Assembly (NCBI GenBank): GCA_018873225.1 | Contig: JAEILZ010000001.1 | Location: 5,766,001-5,830,000 of the forward strand | Length of the DNA: 64,000 bases | Source of the DNA: [Phialemoniopsis] sp. UDSM-2020 | Taxonomy: Eukaryota > Ascomycota > Sordariomycetes > Thyridiales > Thyridiaceae | Reading direction: 5' to 3' | In this document: in pieces, positions 60,614-64,000 of the stretch | Numbering within the stretch: position 1 is the stretch's first letter | Layout: each line of letters starts with the position of its first letter | Notes under the pieces: generated by a model | Told to the model about the DNA's origin: nothing | The model's input: the letters and a program-made list of their open reading frames with translations, nothing else | Databases searched by the model: none | Translations under genes and position numbers: made by a program

Positions 60614-61601
60614 AATGACCTGATCAAGGGAGCTCGATGATGGGCAATGAGGTAGCCGTCATTAAGGAAGCAGGATCTCGACGATCCTCGAGCACCTGCT
60701 TGCCACAATTTGCCCATTTTTACCCCTCGCTGCCATGATTACTTGTCATAAAACGCGAGCCATATTGGGAATGGCGAGTGGGGGAATGGCCAGGCGGCAT
60801 GCATGTCGGTATCTGAAGTGTCAGGGGGGACATTGGGAATGATGAGTAGACCGTTGAAATGAGAAGACAGCTCAAAAGTAAAGCCAAAGTCTTATAAACC
60901 TGGGAACGTATTTGGCTTTTTGAGTGCACACCGCTTTACGACAACGGTCAAGATGAACATATGAAAACGTTAGGGCACCCAATGCGGTCAAGAGCACCCC
61001 TGAATGCTCCTGATGAGAGTCATGCGAGGACAGACCTCTGTACCTACCTCAGAAAATGCATGATCATGATGAGGCTGCTTCAGCTCAAGTCCAGTAGGCG
61101 CCGAGGAGAGGGTATTTTTATCCCTCCAGGAGGCAAGTCGATAGTCCGCGGCCGTCAGCTTGACAGATTCGGCTTGGGAAAGTGTCGAAAAGCAATGACA
61201 TCGGCGCCAATTTGCATGAAGCTGCATATGATGCGCAGACTTTGGAGATAGGAAGACGCCAGTAGGATCATCTCTCAAGCATTGAGGCTGCTGTTGGACC
61301 CCTTTTGTCCTACATGCGGTCGGGCGCTTGCCCTGTCATGCAGCGCCGGCCTCTGTCAACTGTTGGCTGGCTTGTCTTCTTGGATGCATTGATGTGTGAG
61401 AAGGACTGGCGATTGTTGGTGTGGGGGCGGGCGGTGAGTGATTGGCTCCACACCAGCAGGGGTCCGAAAGAACGGCACAAAATTCTCGTTCGGGGAAAGA
61501 TAATTGTTGAAGAGAATCAGCCCATTTTCGAAAACCTTTTTCGTCTCAACCATCTTGCACTCCCAGACCAAAGTTTCTGAGGGATCAATTGGGCAAATAC
61601 G
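60614..61601. promoter_or_regulatory. Divergent promoter region between the NmrA-like gene and TPA1
   Basis: About 1 kb between two outward-facing start codons. There is no recognisable coding sequence and no clear TATA box at either gene. Confidence 0.5.
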
Positions 61602-63634
61602 ATGAAGCGCAAGGCCGAGAACAGAGTCGACGGCTCCAAGCCGACCAAGAAGCGTTCCAAGAACAGTATGCTCCGGCCTTGACCTCATCTTTTCCAGATT
61701 CCAGTGCTAACGGCCCCACCATAGCTCTTTCAGACGAGGAAGCAAAGAAGCGCTTCCGAAAGGGACTCTTCGACAAGAAAGTTCTTCAAGGCTACACGGA
61801 CGAGTATGCCAAATCGAGCCCCTACAAGCACAGCGTCATCCATGGTCTAGTCGACGACAAGCTGTTGCGCTCCGTCCGCAACGAGATCCGCGACAATGTC
61901 TCCTTCACCCCCAAAGAGACCGACATTTACAAGATCCACCAGTCCGGCGACCTGGCCAACCTCGATGGCCTGGACGACGATGCCCTGGCTAAGCTTCCTT
62001 CCCTCTTAGCTCTTCGCGATGCGATCTACTCCCAGTCCTTCAGAGACTACGTCTCCCACATCACCGACTGCGGTCCCCTGAGCGGTCGCAAGACCGACAT
62101 GGCCATCAACATCTATACTCCCGGCTGCTACCTCCTCTGCCACGACGATGTCATCGGAAGCCGCAAAGTCAGCTACATCCTCTACCTGGTCGATCCGGAC
62201 ACCCCCTGGAAGAGCGAATGGGGTGGCGCTCTGCGCCTCTTCCCCGTGAGCGACCAAAAGGGCAAGGACGGCGAGGTCGCCAAGATCGTGGCCCCGGACG
62301 TCTCCAAGGTCATTCCTCCGGCGTGGAACCAGCTCAGCTTCTTCGCTGTCCAGCCCGGTGAGAGTTTTCATGACGTCGAGGAAGTCTACCATGCCGAGAC
62401 AAAGGAGGAGCTCGAGAAGAACGGCGGGCGCATCCGCATGGCAATTAGCGGCTGGTTCCACATCCCACAAATAGGAGAGGACGGATACGTCGAGGGTGCC
62501 GAGGAGGCGCAGGCCAAGAACAGCGGTTTGATGCAGCTGCAGGGCAATCCTGACCAGCACGACCTGCCCCGGCCCAAGGTCGTGCCCGTGGCCGAGGCGG
62601 ACCAGAACGGTGACGGCCAGGACTTTGACGAAGCAGATCTCGAGTTTCTACTCAAGTACATTGCTCCCACCTACCTCACGCCCGATACCATCTTTGGCAT
62701 GGCCGAGCATTTCGAGGAGAACTCGAGCATCACTATTCCCGACATTCTCAACAAGAACTTTGCAGAGCGACTACGAAAATACGTCGCCGAGGAAGAAGCG
62801 AAAAGTCTGCCCGAGGACAGCACACGGATAGAGAAAAAGACGTCTTGGAAGGTGTCTCGCCCTCCACACAAACACCGCTTCCTGTATATGCAACAAGGCG
62901 ACGCAAAGGAGGACTCGCCCGTCAAAGAGCTCGTCGACGTCTTGCTTCCTAGCAGACAGTTCCGCACGTGGCTCAAGATGGCGACGGCTACGGAGATCGA
63001 GTCGCACGATGTTACTGCGCGCCGCTTCCGTCGTGGCCTAGACTACACGCTGGCCACGGGCCACGAAGGCAAGCCGCGGCTCGAGCTCAACCTTGGCTTC
63101 ACGCCGACTCCCGGCTGGGGTGATGAACAAGAGGAGGAGGATGATGACGAAGAGGAAGAAGAGGAAGAGGTCAGCAAAAAGGGCAAGGGCAAGGGCAAGC
63201 AAAACGGTACCAATGGCGAGGCAAATGGCAAGGGTAAAGGCAAAGGCAAGGCCCCGGTGAAGGAGAAGAAGGAGGAGGTGGAACCAGAGGAAGTGGGCGG
63301 CCACGAGGTGTACATGGCCGGCGATGAGGACGCCAACGATGATGCAGCCATCTACAAGTCGGGCGGCGACGACGACAACATCCTCTTCTTCCAGGCCGCC
63401 GCGTGGAACAAGATGACCATCGTCATGCGCGACAGTGGAGCGCTGCGCTTTGTCAAGTATGTCAGCCGCAAGGCCAAGGGCGACAGGTGGGATATCTCAG
63501 CGACGTTTGAGATCGAGGAGCAGGACGGAGATGACGAGGATGAGGAGGCCGACCCAAACGCCGACATCGTCGAGAGCTCATCGGAAGAAGAGTTCAGGGG
63601 CTTCTCGCCGAGTGAGGATAGCGACTCAGATTAG
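61602..63634 (+). CDS. tpa1: Prolyl 3,4-dihydroxylase Tpa1/Ofd1 (2-oxoglutarate/Fe(II) dioxygenase)
   Basis: Tpa1 hydroxylates a proline of ribosomal protein uS12 and affects translation termination; the fission yeast relative Ofd1 links oxygen to sterol-factor turnover. Two exons (61602-61665, 61725-63634) give 657 residues, against 644 in yeast. Exon 1 encodes the basic MKRKAENRVDGSKPTKKRSK (nuclear-signal-like). The 59-nt intron has GTATGC, TGCTAAC and TAG. The catalytic domain holds H161-x-D163 (CYLLCHDDVIG), distal His237 (QPGESFHDVEEVY) and the 2-OG Arg in GGRIRMAISGW. A second, non-catalytic jelly-roll follows from about residue 330. It is interrupted by a long acidic run and Lys-Gly repeats near residues 510-560, then resumes (FFQAAAWNKMTIVMRDSGAL). 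The end is Ser/Asp/Glu-rich. An upstream in-frame TTG extension is rejected in favour of the spliced ATG start. Confidence 0.93.
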
Positions 63635-64000
63635 GGGGGCTAGGCTTGATAGGGTGAGAATAATGATGATGACCTTAGAGCGCTCAGACATAAAGCTTGT
63701 CTCATGAGGTGAAGTCGCATTTCAAGATATCAGGGCCACGACTACAAAGATAGGGGTCACCCGCAGCCGAAGATGTTCAGTGGGCTGCAACCTGTTATCA
63801 GGGACCCAGGCGGTCGCCTTGCCTATGAAGGCCGCTATATTCCCTCCCTCCTCCCCTGAAGCTAGCGCCGTTCTCACCAAAGCTCAGACCATCGCCAACC
63901 TCGCCGTCGCCGGGCCGAGGAGGTTCACCCTCCCCTGGGGAGCTCCTTATAAAGCCTAGCACCGCAGCCGGTCATCGGGGGGGGGGGCGGCAAGTGGCGG
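63635..64000. other. TPA1 3' flank and window edge
   Basis: 366 nt with no coding frame. It contains the expected 3' UTR and ends with a run of 11 G (63977-63987). No start of another gene is recognisable. Confidence 0.5.

Noticed and set aside
61589..61724. Unspliced N-terminus of Tpa1 from the upstream open frame
   Set aside because: It begins at a TTG and gives no typical start. The ATG at 61602 with a 59-nt intron holding a perfect TGCTAAC branch site yields the expected basic N-terminus.

Overview
This window looks like nuclear DNA from a filamentous ascomycete (Pezizomycotina, probably a Sordariomycete; species not determined). The evidence is short introns (about 50-220 nt) with GTAAGT/GTGAGT-type donors, CTAAC/CTGAC branch sites and YAG acceptors, GC-rich coding exons, and fungal-specific families (Zn2Cys6 regulator, DUF3712, DUF6594, NmrA-like). 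I rebuilt every spliced gene by hand. In each complete model the exon lengths sum to a multiple of three and the protein is close to family length.

Left part (1-28 kb), mostly housekeeping: a partial DUF3712 membrane protein (-); a cytochrome b5-FMN L-lactate dehydrogenase (-); an SGNH/GDSL hydrolase (+); COP9 signalosome subunit 4 (-); an HCNGP/SAP30BP-like protein (-), divergent from the 20S proteasome beta-7 subunit Pre4 (+); glucosamine-6-phosphate synthase Gfa1 (-), whose first exon is only 5 nt; the 26S ATPase Rpt4 (-); and an eight-exon Zn2Cys6 transcription factor (+). CSN4, Pre4 and Rpt4, three parts of the ubiquitin-proteasome/COP9 machinery, lie within about 14 kb.

Middle part (28-50 kb), nearly empty: one secreted, membrane-tail protein (-) at about 36 kb and one 54-residue cysteine-containing protein (+) at about 46.7 kb, which has a TATA box and a pyrimidine-rich leader. 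The rest is single-copy-looking DNA with no recognisable genes. It includes a CpG-rich tract (28.8-31.4 kb) and a GTAT microsatellite (about 45 kb).

Right part (50-64 kb): a small retropepsin-like DTGS protein (-), a tRNA-Arg(UCG), a DUF6594 membrane protein (-), a PLP-dependent trans-sulfuration enzyme (-), a four-exon disordered protein of unknown function (-), an NmrA-like oxidoreductase (-) and the prolyl hydroxylase Tpa1/Ofd1 (+).

I saw no obvious secondary-metabolite cluster, CRISPR array, intact transposon or virus. The genes mostly act independently: proteostasis (CSN4, Pre4, Rpt4), cell-wall precursor supply (Gfa1), lactate oxidation, sulfur amino-acid metabolism and translation/oxygen sensing (Tpa1). 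I found no clear undescribed multi-gene system. The best leads are the proteostasis cluster, the small cysteine protein, the retropepsin-like gene beside a tRNA, and the long gene-poor block.
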